Assembly: GCF_009650605.1 (NCBI RefSeq)
Contig: NZ_WAJT01000003.1
Span: 447,684 to 511,683, forward strand
DNA from: Labrenzia sp. CE80
GTDB lineage: Bacteria; Pseudomonadota; Alphaproteobacteria; Rhizobiales; Stappiaceae
Length of the DNA: 64,000 nucleotides
Direction: 5' to 3'
The notes below the pieces were generated by a model. The model did not search any database and was not told the origin of the DNA. It was given only the letters and a program-made list of their open reading frames with translations. Shown in pieces: positions 8,913 through 17,970 of this stretch (position 1 is the stretch's first letter; each line of letters opens with the position of its first letter). The translations under genes and the position numbers were made by a program.

Positions 8913-10145
8913 TCAGGTGCCGGACCGGAAATCTCTCGGCGCTGCGGAAATCACCTGGGTGCCGCTGCCGGTGAGCTGATAGACCGCAAGTCCGCGCTCG
9001 TTCTGGCCGTTTGACTTGAACCGGAACAGGCCGTCAATCCCGATGAAGCCGTCCTGATTGGTCAGCACACTTGTCGCGAAGCGCTGCGGCCCTGCAGAAC
9101 GAACAAGCCCGGCTGCCAGGGTCACCCCGTCATAGGCAAGCGTGGCGTTGCGTGGAGGCGGCGTACCATAGGCACCCTGATAGCGGCTGGCGAAGGCCTG
9201 AAAGCCCTTGTCTTCAGGGCCCGGATACCAACTGCCGACCATGAGCGGGTTCGACTTCATGTCCGCCGTATCCCACTGGCCGCTTCCCAGGACCTTGACC
9301 TGGCCTAGATTGGCGCCCGATGACGTCAATGTCTGCATGACCACCGGAGCGACGCCGCCGCCTGCAGGAATGAATAGGCTGTCGATCTGACCCATGGCCG
9401 ACGACAGCGCCTGGGTTTTGGCAAGCAGGTCCGCGGTGTCTGTTCCGTTGAGCTTGTAGCGCTGGATCGAGACAATCCGGCCGGCTGTCCTGCCGACTTC
9501 CTGCCGGAAGGCGGCTTCGATGACGGCACCATAGGTGTCATCCGGGATCAACGCCGCATAGGAGCGTTTCGACTGGCTGGCTGCATAACCGATAATCCGC
9601 CGGACATCGGTCTGGGGCAGGAAGCTCAGCAGATAGACACCGCGCGAGGCAACGGAAACATCGGTCGAGAAAGCGACAACCGGGACACCGGAGGATTTCG
9701 CCACGGTGGCAGCACCCGAAACGGCCGGCGCGAAGACCGGGCCGAGGATCAATTCAGCGCCCTCAGCAATGGCTGCCTGCGCCGCCGCCTGGCCGCCCTG
9801 GGCCGTGCCGGCCGTGTCCTTGACCAAAAGCTGGACATCCGCATTCGGGAAATTGGCAAGGGCGAGCTCGGCGGCATTCTTGAACACTGTGGCAATGGAG
9901 GTCGCGCTGCCGCCGCCGGTCATGGGCAGTAGCAAGCCGACACGCACGCTGCCGGTACCGACAACTTCGCCTGTGGTCGTGACCGGCTCGCCGGCGTTGA
10001 TCGACTCACCTGGATAGGAGCCGAGCGTGGATCCCATGCAACCGGCAAGCGTCAGAGCGCCAAGACCGACAAATCCTGCACGCAGATATGTCTTCAGTCT
10101 TCCTGCGGTCCGGCTCAAACCGGTGAATGCGCCTGTGTCGATCAA
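8913..10145 (-). CDS. LppC-family lipoprotein (penicillin-binding protein activator-like)
   Basis: This is a lipoprotein with a periplasmic-binding (LivK-like) fold, related to LpoA/LppC, which activates penicillin-binding protein 1A in enterics. The lipobox LTLAGC is preceded by a hydrophobic stretch, and the rest reads like a type 1 binding protein (VGLLLPMTGGG, GPVFAPAVSGAA, LAYDGVTLAAGLV). I favour a TTG start at 10145, because GAGGAGG lies 5 bases upstream; a GTG at 10175 is in frame but has no ribosome site. The gene is head to head with rsmI, the arrangement common in Hyphomicrobiales. Confidence 0.85.
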   Translation of the reverse strand: MIDTGAFTGLSRTAGRLKTYLRAGFVGLGALTLAGCMGSTLGSYPGESINAGEPVTTTGEVVGTGSVRVGLLLPMTGGGSATSIATVFKNAAELALANFPNADVQLLVKDTAGTAQGGQAAAQAAIAEGAELILGPVFAPAVSGAATVAKSSGVPVVAFSTDVSVASRGVYLLSFLPQTDVRRIIGYAASQSKRSYAALIPDDTYGAVIEAAFRQEVGRTAGRIVSIQRYKLNGTDTADLLAKTQALSSAMGQIDSLFIPAGGGVAPVVMQTLTSSGANLGQVKVLGSGQWDTADMKSNPLMVGSWYPGPEDKGFQAFASRYQGAYGTPPPRNATLAYDGVTLAAGLVRSAGPQRFATSVLTNQDGFIGIDGLFRFKSNGQNERGLAVYQLTGSGTQVISAAPRDFRSGT

Positions 10146-10370
10146 TTCTGCCTCCTCGAGCACCTTTTCAAACACTTACGGATTCACCGTGCGTCTGTCC
10201 AGTTTCCACGCCTCTCTTGGCGGGGCCTGATGTCCCCGGATTTGCGCTTGCGCTTGGGTTCACTCACCATTAGCCAGAGACATGGACCATTTTTAGCCGG
10301 CATTGGGGCATCGCTGCGCTGCAAGTATCTGCAGCGTAACAACCTTTGCCAGGACCGAACCGGGAAGCGC

Positions 10371-11279
10371 ATGACCTCCGCCGAGAGCACCGATCAACGC
10401 CGTTACATCTTGTCGGAGCACGCCTTTTCCGCGCCCCGCCTGGAGCCGGCGCTTTATATCGTTTCCACGCCAATCGGAAACCTTGGCGATATCACGGTGC
10501 GCGGCCTCGAAACCCTTGCCGGAGCGTCTGTCATCGCCTGCGAGGACACCCGCGTGACTGGGACCTTGACCCATCGGTTCGGGCTGAAAACGCCCCTCAT
10601 GCCCTATCATGAGCACAACTCCGACCGCCAGAGGCCGAAGATTCTGGAAGCGCTCGACCGCGGTGACGCGGTTGCCCTTGTCAGCGATGCGGGCACGCCG
10701 CTGATTTCAGATCCTGGTTACCGGCTCGTCCGCGACGTGGTCGCCGCGGGTCACAAGGTCATCCCCATCCCGGGCGCCTCTGCCTTGCTTGCCGGCCTTG
10801 TTGGCTCCGGACTGCCGAGTGATACGGTCCTCTTCGCCGGTTTTCTGCCGCAAAAGGGCGGTCCGAAAAAGACCAGGCTGGCGGAGCTTGCAAAGATCCC
10901 GGCGACGCTGGTCCTGTACGAATCCCCGCGCCGGCTCGGGGCAACGCTGGCAACCATGGCCGAAATCATGGGCGAGGCGCGCGAAGCTGCGGTGGCTCGT
11001 GAACTCACCAAACGGTTTGAGACGTTCGAACGAGGAACTCTGGCCGAGCTTGCCGAGACCTTCTCCGGCGACGCGCCAAAGGGCGAGATTGTCATTATGA
11101 TCGCTCCGCCCGAAGATGGTCCGGAGGCCGCTGCCGAGGACGCCGACGCGCTCTTGAGCCAGGCGCTGAGGGACATGCCTGTCAGCGCCGCGGCCAAGTC
11201 GGTTGCCAAACAGACCGGTCTCGACCGCAATGAGCTCTACAAACGCGCGCTTGAGCTCAAGGCGGACGCGGGCACCTGA
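10371..11279 (+). CDS. rsmI: 16S rRNA 2'-O-ribose C1402 methyltransferase
   Basis: RsmI methylates the ribose of C1402 in 16S rRNA using S-adenosylmethionine. The tetrapyrrole-methylase fold is marked by ALYIVSTPIGNLGDIT, SDAGTPLISDPGY and PGASALLAGLVGSGLP. The ATG at 10371 gives 302 residues, close to family length; the open frame back to 10230 has no family-like sequence. yraN begins 19 bases after its stop, and this rsmI-yraN pair is widely conserved. Confidence 0.94.
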   Translation: MTSAESTDQRRYILSEHAFSAPRLEPALYIVSTPIGNLGDITVRGLETLAGASVIACEDTRVTGTLTHRFGLKTPLMPYHEHNSDRQRPKILEALDRGDAVALVSDAGTPLISDPGYRLVRDVVAAGHKVIPIPGASALLAGLVGSGLPSDTVLFAGFLPQKGGPKKTRLAELAKIPATLVLYESPRRLGATLATMAEIMGEAREAAVARELTKRFETFERGTLAELAETFSGDAPKGEIVIMIAPPEDGPEAAAEDADALLSQALRDMPVSAAAKSVAKQTGLDRNELYKRALELKADAGT

Positions 11280-11298
11280 CACGAGGCGGAAGCGGATC

Positions 11299-11688
11299 AT
11301 GGCAGGACGACAGGACGGCAGCGGCGCGGCCAGACGTCAAAAGGCCCATCGTCTCGGCCATTTCGCCGAAATTCGTGCTGCATGGGCCTTGCGCTTGACC
11401 GGCTGGCGCATCCTGAAGCGTCGCTACAAGACCAAAGCCGGTGAGATTGATTTGATTGCCAAACGGCACAAGACAGTGGCCTTCATCGAGGTGAAAGCAC
11501 GAAAGACCCGGGATGCGGCCATGGAGGCCGTCACGCCAGCCAGCCAGAAGCGGATTATCAAGGCCGCGAAGATCTTCGTCACCGAACACCCCAAGGCCGG
11601 CTTCTACACCCTGCGCTTCGACGTCATGATTGTCCGGCCCTGGCGCTGGCCCGAGCGGATCGTCAGTGCCTTTGAGGCGCGGGAGTGA
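11299..11688 (+). CDS. UPF0102 (YraN) endonuclease-like protein
   Basis: A 129-residue member of the UPF0102/YraN family, which has a restriction-endonuclease-like fold and no settled role. The core reads ILKRRYKTKAGEIDLIAKR followed by FIEVKARK, giving the acidic and lysine residues (E, D, E-x-K) of a nuclease-type site. The ATG at 11299 fits the usual family N-terminus GRxAE (here GHFAEIRAAWALR). It is immediately downstream of rsmI and upstream of gshB and probably shares their transcript. Confidence 0.9.
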   Translation: MAGRQDGSGAARRQKAHRLGHFAEIRAAWALRLTGWRILKRRYKTKAGEIDLIAKRHKTVAFIEVKARKTRDAAMEAVTPASQKRIIKAAKIFVTEHPKAGFYTLRFDVMIVRPWRWPERIVSAFEARE

Positions 11689-11822
11689 AGGTGTCATGGG
11701 GCTGAGTGCGCATAACAGTTCCGTGCTCCACTGGACAAAGCCCTGCGGCGACCGCATATCTGGACCAACCGAACCATAATTCCCTCGCGCGAACTCAGCG
11801 CCCCTGCCGGGAGACGTTTCAC

Positions 11823-12764
11823 ATGGCCCTCAAGGTCGCGGTCCAGATGGACCATATTTCCTCGATAAACATCGCCGGAGACAGCGCTTTTGCTTTGATG
11901 CTCGAGGCACAGGCCCGCGGTCACGCGCTGTATCATTATACGCCCGACCGTCTGGCCATGATCGGCGATGATGTCTACTGCGGTCTGGAGCCGGTCGAAG
12001 TGCGCGACGAAGTCGGGAACCACTTCACGCTTGGCGAGAAGCAGCGTTTCAACATGGCGGATGTGGATGTGGTCCTCATGCGTCAGGATCCACCGTTTGA
12101 CCTCTCCTATATTGCCGCGACCCACATTCTGGAGAAGGTTCATCCGAACACTCTGGTGGTGAACGATCCAGCTGAGGTGCGAAATGCGCCGGAAAAGCTC
12201 TTTGTCACAGAGTTTGCCGACCTGATGCCGCCGACGCTCGTCACCCGCGATCGTGACGAAATCGATCTGTTCCGCGCCGAATATGGCGACATCGTCATGA
12301 AACCGCTGTTTGGCCATGGCGGCGCGGCGGTGTTCCGCATCACCCGCGACGATCTGAATTACGGCTCGCTCTATGACTTCTTTGCGGCCACCTTCCGCGA
12401 GCCCTGGGTCGTCCAGCAGTTCCTGCCCAATGTGAAGCACGGCGACAAGCGCATCCTTCTGGTCGACGGTGAATTTGCCGGTGCGGTCAACCGGGTTCCG
12501 GCCGAAGGTGACCTTCGCTCCAACATGGTGCGCGGCGGTGCGGCCAGGGAAAGCGAGTTGACCGAGAAGGAGCGGGAAATCTGCGCCCGCCTTGGCCCGT
12601 CCCTGAAGGAAAAAGGTCTGATCCTGGTTGGCATCGATGTGATCGACGGTCGCCTCACGGAAATCAACGTCACCGCCCCAACTGGCATCCGCGCCGTCGC
12701 AAAACTCGGCGGCCCGGACATCGCCGCCAGGGTCTGGGACGTCCTGGAAGCCAAGGTCGCCTAA
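11823..12764 (+). CDS. gshB: Glutathione synthetase
   Basis: GshB joins gamma-glutamylcysteine and glycine with ATP to give glutathione. The ATP-grasp protein starts MALKVAVQMDHISSI and contains DVVLMRQDPPFD, MKPLFGHGGAAVFR, QQFLPNVKHGDKRILLVDG and the metal site EINVTAPTGIR. At 313 residues from the ATG at 11823 it is typical length. GGGAGA lies about 10 bases upstream; the open frame back to 11706 is not family-like. It ends the rsmI-yraN-gshB run. Confidence 0.95.
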   Translation: MALKVAVQMDHISSINIAGDSAFALMLEAQARGHALYHYTPDRLAMIGDDVYCGLEPVEVRDEVGNHFTLGEKQRFNMADVDVVLMRQDPPFDLSYIAATHILEKVHPNTLVVNDPAEVRNAPEKLFVTEFADLMPPTLVTRDRDEIDLFRAEYGDIVMKPLFGHGGAAVFRITRDDLNYGSLYDFFAATFREPWVVQQFLPNVKHGDKRILLVDGEFAGAVNRVPAEGDLRSNMVRGGAARESELTEKEREICARLGPSLKEKGLILVGIDVIDGRLTEINVTAPTGIRAVAKLGGPDIAARVWDVLEAKVA

Positions 12765-12859
12765 GACGCGACTGGCAACAATTCTGCCGCGCCTACCGGC
12801 GTCATCCTCGTGCCGGTCCCGGGTATCCACGGGACTCTTCTGCCGAGCAGTTTTTTGTA

Positions 12860-12880
12860 TTGCCGGGATAATCCCGACAA
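12860..12880. repeat. 21-bp inverted repeat between gshB and the EamA gene
   Basis: The arms TTGCCGGGAT and ATCCCGACAA surround a single A, with one mismatch. A T run lies on its left side only, which is the wrong side for an intrinsic terminator on either strand. Confidence 0.4.
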
Positions 12881-13768
12881 TTACGAAGGAGAGGTGTGTT
12901 TTCGAGCCGAAAGGATCAGCGCGACGCCGATGCCAATCGCGATTGCAACAATCGCTTCGCTTGAGCCAGCCTGTTCGTCGAGCACAATAAATCCCATGAG
13001 CAACGTGACGATAGGGATCAATGCAGGCAATGTGGATCCGGTCACAGGTCCGAGTAATTCGCTCGAGCGATTAAAAGCATATAGCGCAAAGATGCTGACC
13101 AAAACGCCCTGGAATCCCATCTGCACCAGGATATCGCGTCCAGGCGCTTCAGCGATTTGTTTCGGGAGAAACAGAACGTAGACAGGCATGTAAACGGCTG
13201 CAGACCCAACCGCGACGATGGCAGTGGCATGGAGGGCCGCAATGCCGCTTTTTCGCACAATCAAGGCATAAGACGCCCACATGAGTCCTGTCAAAACCAG
13301 GATGGCCTGCCCGCCGGTAAAGCCTGCCGAGCTCAGTAGCACGGGAATGAGCAATCCCATCAGGATCGACAGGATGCCGACGACGTGTCTGACGCCCACC
13401 TTGTCTTTGAACGCGACCGCCCCCAGCAAGACAGAAGAGACGGCCATAATGCCCGGGTTCACGGCGCCCGCTGCAGACGCCGGGGCGCTTCTCAGCGCAT
13501 AGGAAATCAAGATGATGTATGGCGCGCCGAAACCACAGATCATGACAGTAAGACCCTTGAGACCAAGTTGATCGCGCGCAAATCCTTGCCGGACGACGAT
13601 GGGCAACAACAGCACGCCAGCTAAGCCAAACCGCAGCGCGGTCAGATCATAGGCGTTGAGATGTGTGATCGTGCCAAATCTCAGCAGCACGAGCGAACCG
13701 GCCCAGATCACGATCGCGAAGATGGCCCAGAGTGCCCCTAGAGCAAGGTTCTTGTTGGTTCTGATCAT
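12881..13768 (-). CDS. EamA/DMT-family transporter
   Basis: This is an inner-membrane exporter of the drug/metabolite superfamily with about ten hydrophobic helices in 295 residues and two EamA halves, the second with VLTGLMWASYALIVRK. The ATG at 13768 has CAGGAGA upstream; a longer frame to 13828 would run through the promoter region shared with the LysR gene. Substrates of this family are amino acids, amines or metabolites and cannot be read from sequence. A LysR regulator diverges from it, so it is the likely target of that regulator. Confidence 0.88.
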   Translation of the reverse strand: MIRTNKNLALGALWAIFAIVIWAGSLVLLRFGTITHLNAYDLTALRFGLAGVLLLPIVVRQGFARDQLGLKGLTVMICGFGAPYIILISYALRSAPASAAGAVNPGIMAVSSVLLGAVAFKDKVGVRHVVGILSILMGLLIPVLLSSAGFTGGQAILVLTGLMWASYALIVRKSGIAALHATAIVAVGSAAVYMPVYVLFLPKQIAEAPGRDILVQMGFQGVLVSIFALYAFNRSSELLGPVTGSTLPALIPIVTLLMGFIVLDEQAGSSEAIVAIAIGIGVALILSARKHTSPS

Positions 13769-13808
13769 GTCGGTCTCCTGAAGTACCGGCAACCTAGACT
13801 TTGACGAA

Positions 13809-13837
13809 AGATCAGAAAAACGATACATTGATGATCT
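13809..13837. promoter_or_regulatory. Candidate LysR operator
   Basis: AGATCA (13809-13814) and TGATCT (13832-13837) form an inverted pair in the 69-base divergent spacer between the EamA gene and the LysR gene. The right arm touches the LysR ATG. LysR proteins usually bind such dyads, but this site is inference. Confidence 0.4.
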
Positions 13838-14719
13838 ATGGACGAGATTTTCTCAACAAAGCAGAGTCCCGACATTTTCGCCGGGAGCAACCGCGCGTTC
13901 AATCTGGATGCAGTGCGCAGCTTTGTGGCGATTTGCGAAACCGGAACATTCCGGCGCGCTGCGGCACGGGTAAACCTCTCGCCTTCGGCCGTCAGTCTGC
14001 ATATCGCCAAGCTGGAAGAACAAGTTGGCGTTCGGCTGATGACCCGCGACGCACGCCACATTGCCCTAACGGAACAGGGTGAAGTGATGCTGGGCTACGG
14101 ACGCAAGCTTCTGGGAGTTAACGCCGAAGCGATGGCATATTTCCGGGGATCCTCATTGGCCGGGCGCCTTCGCTTGGTCGCACCGTTTGACCTGGGCGTT
14201 TCCCTGGTCCCGGGCCTACTGAACAAATTGGCAGAGACGCATCCGGCAATTGTCGTTGATGTTCGGCTTGAGACGAGCGACGCCGTGCAGAGCATCTTTG
14301 CCGATGGTCAAGCGGGTGTCGCATTGTTCAATGAAGTGGAAGAACCGGGGTTACAGGTTCGTGAGCTGGCCTCAGAACCCCTTGTATGGCTGATGAATGA
14401 GGGCGGACGGGCGATTGAGCGCTCACCGCTTCCGCTCGCTATTGCCGAAATCCGTTGCGCCTGGCGACGTGCCGCGCTGCAGGCGTTGGATGCGACCGGA
14501 ATACCTTATCGGGTCGCTTATTCCAGCGATACATCCGCAGGCCAGTTGGCCGCCCTGCGTGCTGATCTCGCGGTCGCTGCTTTGCCGATCTCCCTCGCCA
14601 AGGATGGGTTGGTTGAGGTTTCAGGCAATTATGGTCTGCCCAAGCTCCCCAAGACACAAATCTTTTTGGCGCATGACGGTAGCGAATTGGCGCAGATACT
14701 GGCAGCCAAGGCCGTCTAA
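13838..14719 (+). CDS. LysR-family transcriptional regulator
   Basis: A 293-residue LysR protein. The N-terminal winged helix-turn-helix is LDAVRSFVAICETGTFRRAA followed by VNLSPSAVSLHIAKLEEQVG, starting about residue 25, slightly further in than usual. The rest is a substrate-binding effector domain. It diverges from the EamA exporter gene and probably controls it. No ribosome binding site precedes the ATG at 13838, so the message may be leaderless or start at a later codon. Confidence 0.88.
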   Translation: MDEIFSTKQSPDIFAGSNRAFNLDAVRSFVAICETGTFRRAAARVNLSPSAVSLHIAKLEEQVGVRLMTRDARHIALTEQGEVMLGYGRKLLGVNAEAMAYFRGSSLAGRLRLVAPFDLGVSLVPGLLNKLAETHPAIVVDVRLETSDAVQSIFADGQAGVALFNEVEEPGLQVRELASEPLVWLMNEGGRAIERSPLPLAIAEIRCAWRRAALQALDATGIPYRVAYSSDTSAGQLAALRADLAVAALPISLAKDGLVEVSGNYGLPKLPKTQIFLAHDGSELAQILAAKAV

Positions 14720-14753
14720 ATCCGGAAATTCGCCCGAGTCGGCTGCTGGTTGC

Positions 14754-15866
14754 CTATTCGGCCGCATCGACCTCGATCACACCGCGGCGGATCTGGTCTT
14801 CCTCGATACTCTCAAACAGGGCGCGGAAGTTGCCTTCGCCGAAGCCCTCGTCGCCCTTGCGCTGGATGAACTCGAAGAAGATCGGGCCGATTACGGTCTT
14901 CGAGAAGATCTGCAGCAGAATCTTGGTCATGCCGCCGTTCACGACGCCCTCGCCGTCGATCAGGATGCCGTGCTGCTTCATGCGCTCGATCGGCTCGTCA
15001 TGGCCCTGAACCCGGTCGGCGCTTTTCTCGTAGTAGATTTCCGGCGGGCCGGGCATGAACTTCAGGTCGTTGGTGGCGAGTTTGTCGGTGGCGTCATAGA
15101 TGCCGTCCGTTCCCACCGCGATGTGCTGAATGCCCTCGCCCTTGTATTTTTTCAGATATTCGACGATCTGGCTCGTGTCATCCTTGGATTCGTTCAGAGG
15201 AATGCGGATTTTGCCACAAGGCGAGGTGATCGCGCGGCTGACAAGCCCGGTGATCCGGCCATCGATATCGAAGTAATGGATCTGGGTGAAGCCGAACAGC
15301 TCGCGATAGAAGGCCCACCACTTGTCCATGTTGCCGCGATAGACATTGTGGGTCAGGTGGTCGAGGTAATAAAAGCCGACCCCTTCCGGCTTCGGGTCAA
15401 CGTCGCCGGTCCAGTTGAACTCGGCTGAATAGACCGAGCCCTTGTCGCCATATTGATCAACAAAATAGAGCAGCGAGCCGCCGATCCCGACGATGGCGGG
15501 AACGTCGAGTGCCTTGTCGTCGCCCTCGTAGGGCTCGGCACCCTTGGAAACAGCATGCTCGAAAGCGTGTTTTGCGTCGACAACCCGCCAGGCCATGGAA
15601 GGTGCGCAGGGGCCATGGTCATCGACAAAGCGCATGGCGTGGCTGCCTGGCTCCGCGTTCACCAGATAGTTCACATTGCCCTGACGCCAGACCGAGATGT
15701 CTTTGGACTTGTGGGTTGCGACCTTAGTGTAGCCCATGCGCGTGAAGAGTTCGGCCAGTTTTTCTGGTTCCGGATGAGCGAATTCGACGAATTCAAAACC
15801 GTCGGTGCCGGCCGGATTGTCTTCGGTGATCGTCGCGACCGGTGCGTCGTGGGGAAACGGGCCCAT
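14754..15866 (-). CDS. hpd: 4-hydroxyphenylpyruvate dioxygenase
   Basis: Hpd converts 4-hydroxyphenylpyruvate to homogentisate in tyrosine breakdown. It is a two-domain VOC-fold iron enzyme of 370 residues. The three iron ligands are visible: His in YYLDHLTHNV, His in IQHIAVGT and Glu in FFEFIQRKGD. GEGNFRALFESIE is the usual C-terminal helix. The ATG at 15866 has GGAGGAGAG upstream. It diverges from an Lrp/AsnC gene that probably regulates it. No other tyrosine-catabolism genes are in the window. Confidence 0.96.
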   Translation of the reverse strand: MGPFPHDAPVATITEDNPAGTDGFEFVEFAHPEPEKLAELFTRMGYTKVATHKSKDISVWRQGNVNYLVNAEPGSHAMRFVDDHGPCAPSMAWRVVDAKHAFEHAVSKGAEPYEGDDKALDVPAIVGIGGSLLYFVDQYGDKGSVYSAEFNWTGDVDPKPEGVGFYYLDHLTHNVYRGNMDKWWAFYRELFGFTQIHYFDIDGRITGLVSRAITSPCGKIRIPLNESKDDTSQIVEYLKKYKGEGIQHIAVGTDGIYDATDKLATNDLKFMPGPPEIYYEKSADRVQGHDEPIERMKQHGILIDGEGVVNGGMTKILLQIFSKTVIGPIFFEFIQRKGDEGFGEGNFRALFESIEEDQIRRGVIEVDAAE

Positions 15867-15987
15867 GAATCTCTCCTCCAGAAAATGCTCCTCCCAGAAT
15901 GCGCGCGGGCGCGCGCAAAGTGTGTGCAAACCGCGTAAAAATCCGTAAAGTGACGCATGAAAATCATAGAAAAGATGGAATTGGTGC

Positions 15988-16455
15988 ATGTCACTTGCAT
16001 TGGATGGCTTTGATTTGAAATTGCTGCGCGTGCTTCAGGACAATGCTGCCCTGACCAATCAGGAAATCGGCGAGCGGATAGGTCTCTCCGCCAGCCAGGT
16101 CTCGCGCCGTCGTCAAAGGCTCGAACAGGACGGCGTCATCCGCCGGTATCGGGCAACGCTCGACCCGGACGCACTTGGCCTAGGCGTCACGGCCTATGTT
16201 GGGGTTACACTCGGGGCGCACAGCCGGGAAAACGCTCGAAGGTTCCGTGAAATGGTGACGGCAATGCCTGAGGTGCAGGAGGCGCACACCCTGACCGGCG
16301 ATGTCGATTACATGCTGAAAGTGGTGGTGAAAGACCTGAAGGCGCTCAGCCGGGTGATCAACGACGAATTGCTGCCTCATGAAGCGGTGCAGAATGTTCG
16401 CTCCTCCATCGCCATGGAGACGTTGAAGGACGACAATTCCCTGCCGCTTTCGTGA
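15988..16455 (+). CDS. Lrp/AsnC-family regulator
   Basis: A 155-residue Lrp-type regulator with an N-terminal helix-turn-helix (LTNQEIGERIGLSASQVSRRRQRLEQDGVI) and a C-terminal RAM effector domain (EVQEAHTLTGDVDYMLKVVV). It is divergent from hpd with a 121-base spacer, so a role in sensing tyrosine or phenylalanine and controlling hpd is likely. That role is inferred from position only. Confidence 0.9.
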   Translation: MSLALDGFDLKLLRVLQDNAALTNQEIGERIGLSASQVSRRRQRLEQDGVIRRYRATLDPDALGLGVTAYVGVTLGAHSRENARRFREMVTAMPEVQEAHTLTGDVDYMLKVVVKDLKALSRVINDELLPHEAVQNVRSSIAMETLKDDNSLPLS

Positions 16456-16552
16456 AGAATTGGCAAAAAACCTTGCGCGAGCGGGCAAGGCGCCCCAAAT
16501 CGAAGTGGAATTGAAATGATCGGCCTGATTGCCGGATGCAGGAGAAATGAGA

Positions 16553-17296
16553 ATGTTTGATGCCAAGTCTTTGCTGGACCAGTTCCTCGGTGGAGCGGGC
16601 GGAGCCGCGACCGGTGGATCCGACCGCAGGTCCGGCAACGGCTCATCAGGCGATCTGATGTCTCAAGGCAAGGACTTTCTTTCCTCCCAGGGCGGCGGCT
16701 TGGCGCTCGGCAGCCTCGCCGGCCTGATGCTGGGCACTAAATCCGGCCGAAAGATTGGCAAGAGCGCGGTCAAATATGGCGGTCTGGCGCTGGTGGCGGG
16801 CCTCGCCTACAAGGCCTATCAGGGCTACCAGGCCAATCAGCAGGGCGCGCCACGGCCGCAGTATCCGGACTCAGGGTCGGTGCCGCTGGACGCGCCGCGC
16901 GGCACGGCTTTTGACCCTGCCGGGGCGCAAGGCGGCGAAAACGCTTTTGCAATCAGCTTGTTGACCGCGATGATTTCTGCCGCCAAGGCCGATGGTCATA
17001 TTGATGCGGATGAGCAGAATCGGATTTTTTCCAAGATCGATGAGGTTGGTCTCGACAGCGAAGCCAAGGCCTTCCTGATGGATGAGCTCCGCGCGCCGCT
17101 GGATCTCGACAAGGTCGTGGCCAGCGCCGACACGCCGGAACATGCTGCGGAAATCTACGCGGCATCACGGCTTGCGATCGATCCGGACCATGGTGCGGAA
17201 AAGGCCTATCTCCAGATGCTGGCAGCGCGTCTTGACCTTGATCCGGCGCTGGTTGATGAAATCGAGATGGCCGTTCGCGAAGCGGAAGAAGGCTAA
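16553..17296 (+). CDS. TerB/DUF533-family protein
   Basis: A 247-residue protein starting MFDAKSLLDQFLGG. It has a glycine- and serine-rich linker, one hydrophobic segment (about residues 65-95, GGLALGSLAGLMLG and YGGLALVAGLAYKAY), and a C-terminal TerB-like helical domain (FAISLLTAMISAAKADGHIDADEQNRIF) with acidic residues typical of the fold. Families of this kind are annotated as tellurite resistance or YebE-like, but the function is unknown. The ATG at 16553 is chosen because GGAG lies 8 bases upstream. It overlaps the methyltransferase end by 4 bases, tail to tail. Confidence 0.85.
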   Translation: MFDAKSLLDQFLGGAGGAATGGSDRRSGNGSSGDLMSQGKDFLSSQGGGLALGSLAGLMLGTKSGRKIGKSAVKYGGLALVAGLAYKAYQGYQANQQGAPRPQYPDSGSVPLDAPRGTAFDPAGAQGGENAFAISLLTAMISAAKADGHIDADEQNRIFSKIDEVGLDSEAKAFLMDELRAPLDLDKVVASADTPEHAAEIYAASRLAIDPDHGAEKAYLQMLAARLDLDPALVDEIEMAVREAEEG

Positions 17297-17889
17297 CGGG
17301 TCTTGGTGGCTGTGACGTATAGCCAATCGGTTGGAAGGCCGTCATAGCCGCCGCCCTTGCCTGACTCGATCACAACGCTTTGCCATGGTAACGTCTTATA
17401 GAGATCCTTCAGCCTCCGGGCTGAGGGATAATTATAGTACCTGCCGAACCGGTCGCGACCGTCCTCTTCGCCAGCCTTGAAACTTGCAAAGAATTGGCCA
17501 CCGCCACGTAGCGCTGCAAAGACGTGCGCGAGAACACTGGCCAAGCTCGTGCGCGGAACGTGGAGCAGGCAGGCATTGGCCCAAATGCCATCATATGCTG
17601 CCTGATCGTCCAGATCCTCAAACAGAAGCTGCTGGACCGGGATGCCCAATCGGGCTTGCGCGGCTTTGGCGATCTCAGGTGAGCCGTCGGTCGGTTGCAC
17701 GGAATATCCCTGCGAGATCATGAATTCGCTGTCCTGCCCGGCCCCACACCCGAGTTCGAGAATGCGCGCGTTGTCGGGCAAAGCGGATAGGAAGGTAAGC
17801 AACCTCTGTCGATTTTCCACCTTTTCGCGTGAAGTGTAGGCTTCTGCCTCCCTGGCATAAAAATCCAGCGTTTGATCGTCGTGACTCAT
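17293..17889 (-). CDS. Class I SAM-dependent methyltransferase
   Basis: A 198-residue methyltransferase, presumably cytoplasmic. The SAM-binding motif I is ILELGCGAGQDSEFM around residues 46-60, followed by the acidic residue in QPTDGSPE and the post-motif DGIWANACLLHVPR. This resembles small-molecule methyltransferases of the TehB/UbiE type. The substrate is unknown. The ATG at 17889 fits the usual length better than 17907. It is divergent from the DUF1203 gene. Confidence 0.85.
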   Translation of the reverse strand: MSHDDQTLDFYAREAEAYTSREKVENRQRLLTFLSALPDNARILELGCGAGQDSEFMISQGYSVQPTDGSPEIAKAAQARLGIPVQQLLFEDLDDQAAYDGIWANACLLHVPRTSLASVLAHVFAALRGGGQFFASFKAGEEDGRDRFGRYYNYPSARRLKDLYKTLPWQSVVIESGKGGGYDGLPTDWLYVTATKTR

Positions 17890-17970
17890 ACCAGGTCGGG
17901 CTCGCAAATCGGGTCGTATTCTTTGGGGCGTTCCTTGACATTTATCGGACCAACTTCAAGGAGCTTCCAA

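Noticed and set aside
11694..12830. Long open frame antisense to gshB
   Set aside because: The plus strand encodes an unmistakable glutathione synthetase; the antisense product looks random.
12860..12880. Inverted repeat as terminator for gshB or the EamA gene
   Set aside because: The T run lies on the wrong side for both directions.
14397..15428. Open frame antisense to hpd and overlapping the end of the LysR gene
   Set aside because: No domain, overlaps two well-supported genes.
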